From contig CANNZV010002577.1 in assembly GCA_947561585.1 (NCBI GenBank), positions 1-64,000 of the forward strand: a DNA stretch of 64,000 bases, given 5' to 3'. This document shows positions 61,801 to 64,000 of this stretch, one piece after another (positions within the stretch are counted from its first letter, which is position 1; every line of letters begins with the position of its first letter). Position numbers and translations under genes: made by a program. The DNA is from Caprella mutica. Lineage: Eukaryota > Arthropoda > Malacostraca > Amphipoda > Caprellidae. The notes beneath the pieces were generated by a model that saw nothing but the letters and a program-made list of their open reading frames with translations, did not search any database and was not told where the DNA came from.

Positions 61801-63758
61801 ATAAGATGAATCAATGATTTTTTCCTTTAGGTACAATCAGTAGTGACAGTACAAGAATGCAAAGGAAGGCAAGTAACGTCACAGTCGATCCTGAAGGCAT
61901 AACCACAACAAAATCTTCATCAATGTCCAGCTCTGAGGTGAGAGTTATGAACATTTTATATTACATACCAAAATAAATGAGTAATTATAATTAATCACTT
62001 AACTATTTACCAATTTAATTTATTTATTTCAGAGCAATATTAGCATCAGTGGCTTTGAAGATTTAGATTTAATCAGCGGGAACTTGTCTCCTATGGATAT
62101 TCAAAATGCAATAATGAAATACTCTGGAGTAATGACCAAATTCGTAGATCAATTGAAGAACCAATCTACGGAGGGTTTCAAGAAGGCCCCTTCCTTACTA
62201 GAACACATGAATGACATGATAAGGAGAGCTTGGTCTGTGCCAACTATTGGACATGAATTGGGATACTCACTGTGCTCAACAATTAGACTCAACGGCGGTC
62301 TGGACATCTTACTGGACAATTGCACTTCAGAGGATTCCAAACTCAAATTCTCATCTGCCAAAGTCTTGGAACAATGTCTCACCACTGAAAACAGAGGATA
62401 TGTTGTTGAAAACGGCTTAGAAAGCATTGTCAATGCTGCTTGTGACTGCACGCAGGAGAATGATTTAGATCAATCCAGAGTAGGTACAGGTATTTTAGAG
62501 CATTTGTTCAAGCACAGTGAAGGAACGTGTTCAGATATCATAAAGATGGGTGGCTTGGAAGCTGTGGTGAGAGAATGTAGGACGAAAGATGTGGAAACTT
62601 TAAGGCACTGTGCTGGAGCTCTTGCTAACTTATCACTTTATGGAGGATCTGAAAATCAACAAGCAATGGTACAAGAACAGGTTGCCATTTGGCTCTTTCC
62701 ACTCGCCTTCCACCTTGATGATAATATTAAATACTATGCATGTCTAGCTATTGCAGCGCTGGTAGCAAATACTGAAATAGAGGCTCAGGTCTTGAAAGCA
62801 GACACTCTTAGTCTCATCGAACCATTTGTTAGCAAGCACTTGCCAGAAGAATTTGCCAACTCAACAGTAGCTCACAAGCATGGCCAATCTAGGGACTGGC
62901 TGCAGAAACTAGTCCCTGTACTCAGTAGCAAGAGAGAGGAAGCTAGAAATTTGGCTGCTTTCCATTTCTGCATGGAAGCAGGAATCAAGAAAAACCAAGG
63001 CAATTTAGATATATTTAGAGAAATCAATGCCATAGAACCCCTAAAACAAGTTGCCAGCTCACCGAATGCCATTGCCAGTAAATATGCTGCACATGCGTTG
63101 CGACTGATGGGTGAAGAGGTACCTCACAAACTATCTCAGCAAGTTCCACTTTGGCGTAATGACGATGTACAAGAATGGGTCAAACAAATTGGCTTTGAGC
63201 AGTACGCTGACGCTTTCGTCACTTCAAGAGTTGATGGAGATCTGCTTTTGCGAATTGGAGAGGATAACTTACATTATGACATTGGCATTACTAACGGCAT
63301 TTTGAGAAGAAGATTCCTTAGGGAACTGAAAAGACTAAGGGAGATAGCAGACTACAGCTCTAAAGATCCTACCGGTTTGAACTCATTCCTGTCCCAATTG
63401 GGACAAGAGTATGCTAATTACACCTACCAAATGTTGCAGACTGGAGTGTCGAAACATACACTGAGGTATGACGAACATTTATTTGAAGCACACAGTCAAA
63501 CTCTTTGTCAAACTCAAACAGTTAAACATATTTTAGTGCTTAAAATTCTCGATTTTAGTGTTTGACGGATTTCTAACCTGTTTTCCCAAGTGTTTGATAG
63601 TGTGTACGTGACATAAGGCATTGAATTTAATACATTTTCTTATGGATAGATTTTATTCTTTATACTTTTTTCTAGGTATTTGACAGATGAGCAACTAGTA
63701 ACGGAGTGTGGAATAGTGAACAGCATTCACAGACAGAGAATCAGGGAAGGAATTATCG
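22429..63758 (+). CDS. Sarm1: Sarm / Ect4 (SARM1-type NAD hydrolase), long form; 3' end beyond window
   Basis: Exons of the long form: 22429-22848, 25234-25473, 31816-31851, 45853-45987, 50577-50723, 52260-52664, 53767-53979, 61565-61715, 61831-61937, 62033-63465, 63676-63758. All phases agree, giving about 1123 codons before the window ends. The N-terminal 530 residues are Ser/Asn/Gln-rich and probably disordered. The ARM repeats and SAM1 lie in the exon 62033-63465, and SAM2 runs into 63676. The TIR domain that cleaves NAD lies to the right of the window. In animals the protein is held inactive by its ARM domain and triggers axon degeneration when NMN rises over NAD; in invertebrates it also acts as a TIR adaptor upstream of MAP kinases (known). 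Extra ATG-starting, phase-0 exons in the introns suggest several promoters. From memory the ARM/SAM region is closest to Drosophila Ect4/dSarm. Confidence 0.9.
23116..24951. mobile_element. fold-back element with perfect 9-bp target duplication TGATTACAC
   Basis: TGATTACAC occurs at 23107-23115 and 24952-24960. The left end is GGCTCTAGGACAACTGCC, the right end complemented is GATGTACGGAAAACTGCC. Each end then carries tandem GGACAACTGCCATAG motifs (three to four units, 23122-23184 and 24884-24945). Inverted similarity continues inward for hundreds of bases: AAATTTCCAGTGAGTGTGA (about 23510) pairs with TCACACTCACTGGAAATTT (about 24498), and AAATGGTTGACTAAAA (about 23415) with TTGTCAACCATTTGATT (about 24602). 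Long inverted repeats plus a 9-bp duplication fit a non-autonomous Mutator-like or fold-back transposon (inference). It sits in the Sarm intron after exon A. Confidence 0.8.
23897..24475. mobile_element. TTAA-flanked element nested in the fold-back element
   Basis: Inverted ends AGGTCCCCTCCACGC and, complemented, AGGTCCTCTCCAGGC, with TTAA at 23893-23896 and 24476-24479. A TTAA duplication is typical of piggyBac and Kolobok groups (known). 579 bp, no transposase, so non-autonomous. A single end of the same family (TTAA then AGGTCTCCTCCACTC) occurs at 44392. Confidence 0.75.
25070..25115 (+). repeat. stub of the GTCAGCGATATG dispersed repeat
   Basis: GACGTCAGCGACATGGAC then TTCGAAGTAGTCGTCAAAC matches the 3' module only. 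Confidence 0.5.
25234..25473 (+). CDS. Sarm1: Sarm coding exon B, 80 codons
   Basis: Acceptor GTCTCCCCAATAG, donor CTTTGG|GTGAGT, phase 0 at both ends. Encodes [20 protein letters not shown] and [14 protein letters not shown], hydrophilic and basic with no domain that I recognise. Higher GC (about 55 percent) than the intron and in phase with the exons on either side, which is the main support. Reads directly from D-Y-Q of exon A and into V-M-T-P of the next exon. Confidence 0.75.
25535..25722. mobile_element. MITE with inverted ends GCGAATGATCGGTCGGTTTC
   Basis: Left end CGAATGATCGGTCGGTTTC pairs with GAAACCGACCGATAATTCG at the right. The centre is a perfect palindrome CATGATACCTGTAGGTATCATG split as CATGATACC / GGTATCATG. 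Partial copies lie at 48727-48815 and 53513-53570. Only 60 bp past the donor of exon B. No clear target duplication. Confidence 0.7.
26042..26193. mobile_element. MITE of the GGGTTGTGACAATATG family (copy 5)
   Basis: Starts GGGTTGTGACAATGCGC and ends AAAGCATATCGACACAACCC, flanked by TA on each side. Confidence 0.8.
26232..26637. repeat. 40-bp minisatellite, about 10 units
   Basis: Unit ATATACCACACCATGTGTAT then GTAACCACTTTACCGTAGCT, with a CACAATG variant. Confidence 0.95.
26880..27290. repeat. 12-bp minisatellite GGACATCAGTTA with higher-order structure
   Basis: Runs of GGACATCAGTTA and GTACATCAGTTA are broken at intervals by GTTATCACAGTTAA, giving a higher-order unit of about 50 bp repeated several times. 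Confidence 0.9.
27359..27602. repeat. CT-rich low-complexity tract
   Basis: Plus strand is almost pure C and T (CTCTCTTATTC, TTTCTCTC), with A only at intervals. It makes an artefactual 110-codon Ser/Leu/Phe frame. Confidence 0.85.
28145..28665 (+). repeat. two successive copies of the GTCAGCGATATG dispersed repeat
   Basis: Copy one 28145-28370 has GGGTTATGCTCTTCAACTAC through GTCAGCGATATGGCCTTTGG. Copy two 28385-28665 restarts at ATGCTCTTCAACTACGAGG and ends GGCGTCTGCGATAGAGCC. On the minus strand copy two has an open stretch [20 protein letters not shown]; it may be an old coding remnant of the element. Confidence 0.65.
28716..28748. repeat. two-unit tandem repeat GGGGTGGAATATACC
   Basis: Two perfect 15-bp copies separated by no spacer, an isolated duplication. 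Confidence 0.7.
29131..29203. repeat. perfect 22-bp inverted repeat (hairpin) with 29-nt loop
   Basis: TTCCTGGGATATTAAGGGAA plus TA at 29131-29152 pairs without mismatch with 29182-29203. The loop carries CCCAGG twice, and TGCCTGGG follows outside, so the motif CCTGGG/CCCAGG is repeated around the hairpin. Confidence 0.85.
29808..30068. mobile_element. fold-back element with about 60-bp inverted arms
   Basis: Left arm 29813-29874 and right arm 30002-30061 are inverted copies of one sequence containing GACGTTAC, CGAAA, GACAAGATGTTTCGTCGACG and AATTTTCGTAAAG. The arms themselves contain short TTCGTCGACGAA palindromes. Flanks CTTAATTTG and CTCAATTCG agree at 7 of 9 bases, so a decayed 9-bp duplication is possible. 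The middle shares TAGTTTGTTGTACTGCACAC with 44131-44158. Confidence 0.6.
30370..30530 (+). repeat. dispersed leader repeat of the 32-bp-satellite element (copy 2)
   Basis: ACAGTCAAAGAAAACTGAT, then TTTTAAAATTGGTCTGGGT, ACAAGACGACAAATTTGT and AGAAAATTAGAAAACTGTGA match the leader at 58205-58415. No satellite units follow here. Confidence 0.65.
30880..31020 (+). repeat. dispersed repeat family with GTCAGCGATATGRCCTT end (copy, 3' cut)
   Basis: GGAGTAGCTTTTCTGCATC, GGAGCCACTTTTCTTTCTGA, TTGTATTTAATTTCC, ending at GATGTCAGCAGG. Confidence 0.6.
31153..31197. repeat. 12-bp tandem repeat AAACAAATATAT, about 4 units
   Basis: Four copies, the last degenerate. Confidence 0.85.
31560..31690. repeat. 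cluster of TTCGTCCA(T/C)GAA motifs
   Basis: Motifs TTAGTCCACGAACT, TTCGTCCATAAACC, TTCGTGGACGAAT, TTCGTCCATGAAAC and TTTCGTCCGC occur in both orientations within 130 bp. They resemble the tandem ends of the element at 8473-10180, so this may be a solo end or a collapsed fold-back. No target duplication found. Confidence 0.45.
31816..31851 (+). CDS. Sarm1: Sarm microexon C, 12 codons
   Basis: Acceptor TTGCTGTTCAG, donor CTCAAG|GTAAAG, phase 0 both sides. Encodes [12 protein letters not shown]. Only 36 nt, flanked by introns of 6.3 and about 14 kb. Support is the clean splice sites, phase and acidic conserved-looking peptide; the resemblance to arthropod Sarm is from memory and unproven. Confidence 0.6.
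31852..33779. other. intron, possible promoter sequences
   Basis: AT-rich. CCAAT words occur at 32990 and 33043 (AGCCAATAAC, CAGCCAATGG) with TGACGTAA at 33068-33075, and a TCAGT initiator word (TAGTCAGTACGCG) at 33451-33463. No TATA box or coding exon follows clearly, so it is only a weak promoter candidate. Confidence 0.25.
33780..34022. other. assembly gap (243 N)
   Basis: Unresolved bases. The right side runs straight into the inverted 32-bp satellite, so the gap probably hides more units of it. Open frames reported across the gap are meaningless. Confidence 0.95.
34023..34412 (-). repeat. 32-bp minisatellite, inverted orientation, about 12 degenerate units
   Basis: Units GAAAAGAGTCACTGTGATG with ATGTACTATCAGA are the complement of the arrays at 47145 and 58418. 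Units are 26 to 33 bp with many indels, so this array is older or badly assembled next to the gap. Confidence 0.9.
34942..35019 (+). CDS. Sarm1: possible alternative Sarm exon, ends in basic NNSKK motif
   Basis: After GGTGCAG an open segment reads [18 protein letters not shown] and then ARRNNSKK up to AAGAAG|GTGATT, phase 0 out. It needs a phase-1 upstream exon, which I cannot find; it may lie in the gap. The acceptor has a poor pyrimidine tract. Support: composition, phase-0 donor and an end resembling the ends of the exons at 37369 and 40045 (K-K-N-S). Another frame, also open, gives [13 protein letters not shown], so the reading is uncertain. Confidence 0.35.
35022..35400. repeat. degenerate 20-21-bp minisatellite CCCTAAATAGGTAGATTTTA
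   Basis: About 17 imperfect units starting directly after the donor of the possible exon at 34942-35019. Confidence 0.85.
35401..36914. other. intron, mostly featureless
   Basis: AT-rich DNA with one decayed copy of the satellite leader (36477-36625: ACAGTTTACTAATTTCC, ACGATGACAAATTTGTAAAA, AGAAAACTGCGAT). Nothing else recognised. Confidence 0.4.
36915..36978 (+). promoter_or_regulatory. Sarm1: core promoter: CRE, TATA box and TCAGT initiator
   Basis: TGACGTCA (consensus CRE) at 36915-36922, TATAAAT at 36944-36950 and TCAGT at 36974-36978. The distance from the first T of the TATA box to the initiator A (36976) is 32 bases, the classical arthropod spacing. It would start a transcript with a 393-nt leader to ATG 37369. 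Function is inferred; the motif set is seen directly. Confidence 0.7.
37369..37443 (+). CDS. Sarm1: alternative Sarm first exon, 25 codons
   Basis: ATG 37369 opens [10 protein letters not shown] and ends PLFKKNSG at TCAGGG|GTAAGT, a strong donor in phase 0. It therefore splices in frame to [12 protein letters not shown] at 45853. A TATA/initiator promoter lies 393 bp upstream. The short, basic N-terminus with a Cys ([13 protein letters not shown]) could favour membrane contact, which is inference. The exon end and donor are copied about 17 times in the array that follows. Confidence 0.6.
37434..38230. repeat. 46-bp minisatellite made from the exon-intron junction, about 17 units
   Basis: Unit AGTAAAACTCAGGGGTAAGT then CTACTGTCTGAGTTATACAA and TTAGTT. 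The first unit is the real end of the exon 37369-37443, and each later unit repeats AACTCAGGG|GTAAGT. Some units have a 2-bp GG insertion. The last unit has mutated (CAGGAGTG). Confidence 0.95.
38231..39955. other. intron with degenerate AT repeats
   Basis: 38830-39070 carries an irregular ATTACTATGTACTAATATTA repeat of 20-25 bp. The rest shows short frames without family resemblance. Confidence 0.5.
39957..39991 (+). promoter_or_regulatory. Sarm1: core promoter: TATA box and TCAGT initiator
   Basis: TATATAAA at 39957-39964 and GATCAGTGC with TCAGT at 39987-39991. The initiator A (39989) is 32 bases from the first T of the TATA box, the same spacing as at 36944/36976. The leader to ATG 40045 is 56 nt, with no upstream ATG. 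Confidence 0.7.
40045..40764 (+). CDS. Sarm1: alternative Sarm first exon, 240 codons
   Basis: ATG 40045 opens [15 protein letters not shown]. It is Ser/Asn/Lys-rich with no known domain, higher in GC than its surroundings, and ends [14 protein letters not shown] at TCAAAG|GTACGT in phase 0, joining GDNSDAAQ at 45853. The frame runs 51 codons into the intron, which changes to hydrophobic low-GC sequence ([15 protein letters not shown]); if the intron were retained the product would gain a membrane helix and stop, a possible truncated form. The promoter at 39957-39991 supports a first exon. Confidence 0.7.
40921..41860. other. intron, nothing firm
   Basis: Short local repeats of AATTCAAACATGTTT near 41400-41480. 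No exon or element supported. Confidence 0.4.
41865..42745. repeat. 20-bp minisatellite GATGGTTGTTTCTTTACCCT, about 43 units
   Basis: Two variants alternate in the left half (CTATACTAT and CTTCACCCT/CTTTACCCT). The right half is nearly pure CTTTACCCT; one unit near 42341 is short and shifts the register. Confidence 0.95.
42746..43384. other. intron, nothing recognised
   Basis: A GC-richer patch at 42760-42850 has CCCATGCCCC and ACACGGACCACTTG but no exon that fits the phase. Confidence 0.3.
43385..43882. repeat. 43-bp minisatellite, about 11 units
   Basis: Unit TAACTAACTGCATAGGTAAC then TGCATAACTGACTGCATTTG and TCA. The unit is itself made of the word AACTGCATA, so it is a higher-order repeat of about 10-11 bp. 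Confidence 0.95.
43883..45852. other. intron with minor repeats
   Basis: 44108-44158 shares TAGTTTGTTGTACTGCACAC with 29910-29947. A solo TTAA-AGGTCTCCTCC end is at 44392. 45045-45170 has an irregular AATGCATTAATTTATCTATT repeat. Nothing else recognised. Confidence 0.5.
45853..45987 (+). CDS. Sarm1: Sarm coding exon D, 45 codons (shared)
   Basis: Acceptor CTATCTTTTTCAG, donor AATAAT|GTGAGT, phase 0 both ends. Encodes [16 protein letters not shown] and [17 protein letters not shown]. High GC against the intron. It is the first exon downstream of the starts at 22429, 37369 and 40045, all of which join it in frame, so it seems to be the common acceptor for alternative N-termini. Confidence 0.8.
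46420..46555. repeat. 19-bp tandem repeat CTCCCTATTCAAATGAATG, about 7 units
   Basis: Nearly perfect copies with degenerate edges (CTCCATTCC). Confidence 0.9.
46970..47598 (+). repeat. satellite element: leader plus 30/32-bp minisatellite (about 15 units)
   Basis: Leader 46970-47140 (AAAGAAAAGTCTATCTGAT, AGAAACTTTACTAATTGTAA, GTGAAATTAGCAGTAACTC) passes directly into units AGTGACTCTTTTCTCTGATA then GTACATCATCAC, alternating with a 30-bp form GTAATATCAC. The same leader-satellite order occurs at 58205-59090. Confidence 0.9.
48136..48165 (+). CDS. Sarm1: possible alternative Sarm first exon, 10 codons
   Basis: ATG 48136 gives [10 protein letters not shown] and then GCT|GTGAGT, a strong donor in phase 0 that would join [11 protein letters not shown] at 50577. 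The preceding 280 bp (47870-48020) is GC-richer with CG words, unlike the intron around it, as a promoter and leader would be. No TATA box is seen. A ten-codon exon is easily a chance match. Confidence 0.4.
48467..48578. repeat. 42-bp inverted repeat (palindromic element)
   Basis: Left arm 48467-48508 starts GTTTCAAGCTTTCGAATAAA and ends TTCATCATCAGGA; the right arm 48536-48578 is its near-perfect complement. The loop is 27 nt. Confidence 0.85.
48727..48815. repeat. partial copy of the MITE at 25535
   Basis: AATTATCGGACAGTTCCACATT and ATGATACCTGTAGAAATCATGG correspond to the left end and centre of that element (written here as two pieces); the right end is lost. Confidence 0.5.
49362..50030. 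repeat. 10-bp minisatellite TCCCCATCAC / TCCCCATCTC, about 66 units
   Basis: Plus strand is strongly pyrimidine-rich. Frames stay open because there is no stop word in the unit. Lies 550 bp before the Sarm exon at 50577. Confidence 0.95.
50577..50723 (+). CDS. Sarm1: Sarm coding exon E, 49 codons
   Basis: Acceptor TTCTATCTTCTACAG, donor AAGTCT|GTACGT, phase 0 both ends. Encodes [16 protein letters not shown], then [20 protein letters not shown], a heptad-like segment that could be a short coiled coil. Next exon continues S-S-K-V-N-F. Confidence 0.75.
50815..51850. repeat. 46-48-bp minisatellite, about 21 units
   Basis: Unit AACTAGGTACTTTACTTATA then AAATAAGCATTACTAACAAC and TTAAAAA. Length varies with the A run. 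Starts about 90 bp after the donor of exon E. Confidence 0.95.
52260..52664 (+). CDS. Sarm1: Sarm coding exon F, 135 codons
   Basis: Acceptor TTCTTCTTTTTCAG, donor AGAAAA|GTAAGT, phase 0 both ends. Encodes [20 protein letters not shown], a Ser/Gln/Lys low-complexity stretch, then three near-repeats S-D-N-L-H-(I/L)-S, then [20 protein letters not shown]. Probably disordered. The other forward frame ([10 protein letters not shown]) and the minus-strand frame are shadows. Confidence 0.8.
52795..52828. repeat. perfect 15-bp hairpin with CTCA loop
   Basis: TTCCTTACTCTACCA, CTCA, TGGTAGAGTAAGGAA. It lies 130 bp past the exon F donor. No T-run follows. Confidence 0.85.
53513..53570. repeat. partial copy of the MITE at 25535
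   Basis: TTACCGGTCAGTTCCACAT and GCTCATATAAGAAAAACGAT match its left half. Confidence 0.5.
53767..53979 (+). CDS. Sarm1: Sarm coding exon G, 71 codons
   Basis: Acceptor TCTTTCCACCAG, donor GAACAG|GTGAGA, phase 0 both ends. Encodes [18 protein letters not shown], then [18 protein letters not shown] and EEKEAALEQ. The next exon in the long form continues [10 protein letters not shown] at 61565. The last 24 nt and the donor are copied 26 times in the array that follows; retention of the intron meets TAA seven codons in. Confidence 0.85.
53948..55345. repeat. 52-bp minisatellite made from the exon G junction, 26 extra units
   Basis: Unit GGGAAAGAGGCAGCTCTTGA GCAG, then GTGAGAGTAAAGAGTGGGTA AGAGTGAT. 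The first donor GT is at 53980 and the last at 55332, a distance of 1352, exactly 26 times 52, so there are no net indels. The exon-like half differs from the true exon only by synonymous changes plus one GAG to GGG. The minus-strand 480-codon frame is an artefact of a period that is not a multiple of three. Confidence 0.95.
55510..55775 (+). repeat. dispersed repeat with GGTCAAGGTCATTTATAA module (copy 2)
   Basis: ATTACCTTCACAGAATGTGG through AAGTCAAGGTCATTCATAAC to GGCGAAGGTATGTGCTCTAC, in the same order as 10505-11525. Confidence 0.65.
56270..56420. repeat. possible GC-rich inverted repeat
   Basis: AGATCCGGCTC (56290s) pairs with GAGCCGGACTT (56333), and TCAGAGATCCGTCCGTGA (56270) has a loose partner in CGGAAATCTGACA (56346). 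A decayed MITE is possible but the ends are unclear. Confidence 0.35.
56501..56513 (+). promoter_or_regulatory. CTCF-like motif CCACCAGAGGGCA
   Basis: Full match to the CTCF core used across bilaterians. In the 7.6 kb intron before exon 61565. Binding is inferred. Confidence 0.4.
56725..56905 (+). repeat. dispersed repeat with GGTCAAGGTCATTTATAA module (copy 3)
   Basis: AAAGGTCAAGGTCATTTATA, CTGAAATTTGGTGGGACGAT and GGCGAAGGTATGCGCTCTAT in family order. Confidence 0.65.
57308..57480. mobile_element. MITE of the GGGTTGTGACAATATG family (copy 6)
   Basis: Left end degenerate (GGATTGGGACGTGATAATAT), right end AAAGCATATTGTCACAACCC. TA on both sides. Inverted relative to the other copies by its inner segments. 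Confidence 0.75.
57865..58035. repeat. 35-bp tandem repeat GGGAAAATATAACATTTTAC, about 4 units
   Basis: Each unit continues CGATATTAAATGATA. Edges are degenerate and continue the word ACCGATATT. Confidence 0.9.
58102..58114 (+). promoter_or_regulatory. CTCF-like motif CCGCTAGATGGCG
   Basis: Identical 13-mer to the one at 21738-21750, followed here by CGCACCCC, which extends the match. 1.85 kb before the alternative first exon at 59949. Confidence 0.45.
58205..59090 (+). repeat. satellite element: leader plus 32-bp minisatellite (about 21 units)
   Basis: Leader 58205-58415 (GTCAGAGAAAAGTCTGTCTG, TTTTAAAATTGGTCTGGGT, GTGAAATTAGCCTCATGC) passes into AGTGACTCTTTTCTCTGATA then GTACATCATCAC, repeated from about 58418. 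This is the most regular of the three arrays. Confidence 0.95.
59091..59948. other. presumed promoter and leader region of the 59949 exon
   Basis: No TATA box or TCAGT at proper spacing. A GC-richer stretch at 59600-59790 (GACTCGCGAAG, GTCGTCGATAG, GATCAGCTCG) could be a TATA-less promoter. Confidence 0.3.
59949..61433 (+). CDS. Sarm1: alternative Sarm first exon, 495 codons
   Basis: ATG 59949 opens [20 protein letters not shown]. Cys clusters SCSCG and GCHCSSC lie near residues 34 and 147, and a Gln-rich probable coiled coil [20 protein letters not shown] follows at about 175-210; the rest is Ser/Asn/Lys-rich. At TCCAATGAG|GTACTT the frame leaves in phase 0 and joins [10 protein letters not shown] at 61565, so the product would skip all upstream exons and keep the ARM-SAM-TIR core. 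If the 131-bp intron is retained the frame stops at 61491-61493 after 514 codons. I do not recognise the N-terminus. Donor strength is moderate. Confidence 0.65.
61565..61715 (+). CDS. Sarm1: Sarm coding exon H, 50 codons plus 1 nt
   Basis: Acceptor TTTTTGTCTTGCAG, donor CCTGCAG|GTAATA, phase 0 in, phase 1 out. Encodes [19 protein letters not shown] and [19 protein letters not shown]. Highly charged linker before the ARM region. Confidence 0.85.
61831..61937 (+). CDS. Sarm1: Sarm coding exon I
   Basis: Acceptor TTTTTTCCTTTAG, donor TCTGAG|GTGAGA, phase 1 in, phase 0 out. Encodes [18 protein letters not shown] then [17 protein letters not shown]. From memory, Drosophila Ect4 has a similar linker here. 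Confidence 0.85.
62033..63465 (+). CDS. Sarm1: Sarm coding exon J: ARM repeats, SAM1 and start of SAM2
   Basis: Acceptor ends CAG at 62032; donor CTGAG|GTATGA after 63465, phase 0 in, phase 2 out. Opens [23 protein letters not shown] region about 62150-63110: [84 protein letters not shown]1 about 63150-63345: [34 protein letters not shown]2 begins about 63370. Residues matching the human allosteric NAD pocket W103, Q150, L152, R157, H190 and K193 are present; the R110 place is His (W-S-V-P-T-I-G-H), as I recall for Drosophila. The 33 codons past the donor are intron read-through. Confidence 0.95.
63676..63758 (+). CDS. Sarm1: Sarm coding exon K: rest of SAM2
   Basis: Acceptor TACTTTTTTCTAG, donor ATTATCG|GTGAGA, phase 2 in, phase 1 out. 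Encodes [20 protein letters not shown] then R-I-R-E-G-I-I, the second SAM helix bundle before the TIR domain. The TIR exons lie beyond 64000. Confidence 0.9.
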
Positions 63759-64000
63759 GTGAGAAACTAACCCTTAAACAGTTTATAAAAACACATACAT
63801 ACAAATTGGAAAATAAAGAAATTTATTAATAATCGGTAAAATAATGAAAATGTATTCCAATTTCATGCTCACAGTGAATGAAAAGTGCAAACGATTGAAT
63901 AGTAGAATTGGTGGGTATATTTTTTTCATTTCGGCACTAACTTTTATAAGTTTCATTTGCACTCTCTTTTTTTATGGTCGTCATATTTTTCTGTTGATGT

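Noticed and set aside
63466..63565. Continuation of the ARM/SAM frame to 63565
   Set aside because: Read-through past the GTATGA donor; joining to 63676 completes the SAM2 motif.

Overview
The window is invertebrate nuclear DNA, AT-rich and packed with repeats. It is almost certainly from an arthropod: the ARM/SAM region of the gene at the right edge reads closest, from memory, to Drosophila Ect4/dSarm, and two promoters carry the arthropod initiator TCAGT. I cannot name the species. Genes are split by GT-AG introns, so most long open frames here are tandem-repeat artefacts; coding exons were found from splice sites, reading phase and family resemblance.

Layout. (1) 1-2911: old repeats, including the 3' end of a non-LTR retrotransposon on the minus strand. 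(2) 2912-about 8390: VIPAS39/SPE-39, plus strand, nine confident coding exons (505 codons) and a doubtful last exon. (3) About 8390-22428: an intergenic stretch with three transposon families, a 36-bp minisatellite with splice-donor-like units (11546-12493) and a 20-bp minisatellite (15660-16300). (4) 22429-beyond 64000: a long Sarm (Ect4/SARM1) gene, plus strand. The long form starts at 22429 and uses exons at 25234, 31816, 45853, 50577, 52260, 53767, 61565, 61831, 62033 and 63676. The ARM repeats, the first SAM and part of the second SAM lie inside; the catalytic TIR domain lies past the right edge. Several further exons in the big introns begin with ATG and end in phase 0, which fits alternative first exons (37369, 40045, 48136, 59949). 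Two of them (37369 and 40045) have a TATA box exactly 32 bases before a TCAGT initiator.

The introns hold about twenty tandem arrays with units of 10 to 52 bp. Two arrays (after the exon ending 53979 and the exon ending 37443) are expansions of the exon-intron junction itself: each unit copies the end of the exon plus its 5' splice site, giving 26 and about 17 decoy donors. Mobile elements include six copies of a TA-flanked MITE, a pogo-like MITE with TA duplication nested in another repeat, a TTAA-flanked element nested in a larger element, and three or four elements with 9-bp target duplications whose inverted ends are built from short tandem motifs (Mutator-like by duplication length). A dispersed element of about 170 bp is found next to the same 32-bp minisatellite at two loci. 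An assembly gap (33780-34022) sits against a third, inverted array of that minisatellite.

VIPAS39 acts in endosomal/lysosomal trafficking with VPS33B, and Sarm is a NAD-consuming trigger of axon degeneration and a neuronal/immune signalling adaptor; I see no functional link beyond adjacency on the same strand.
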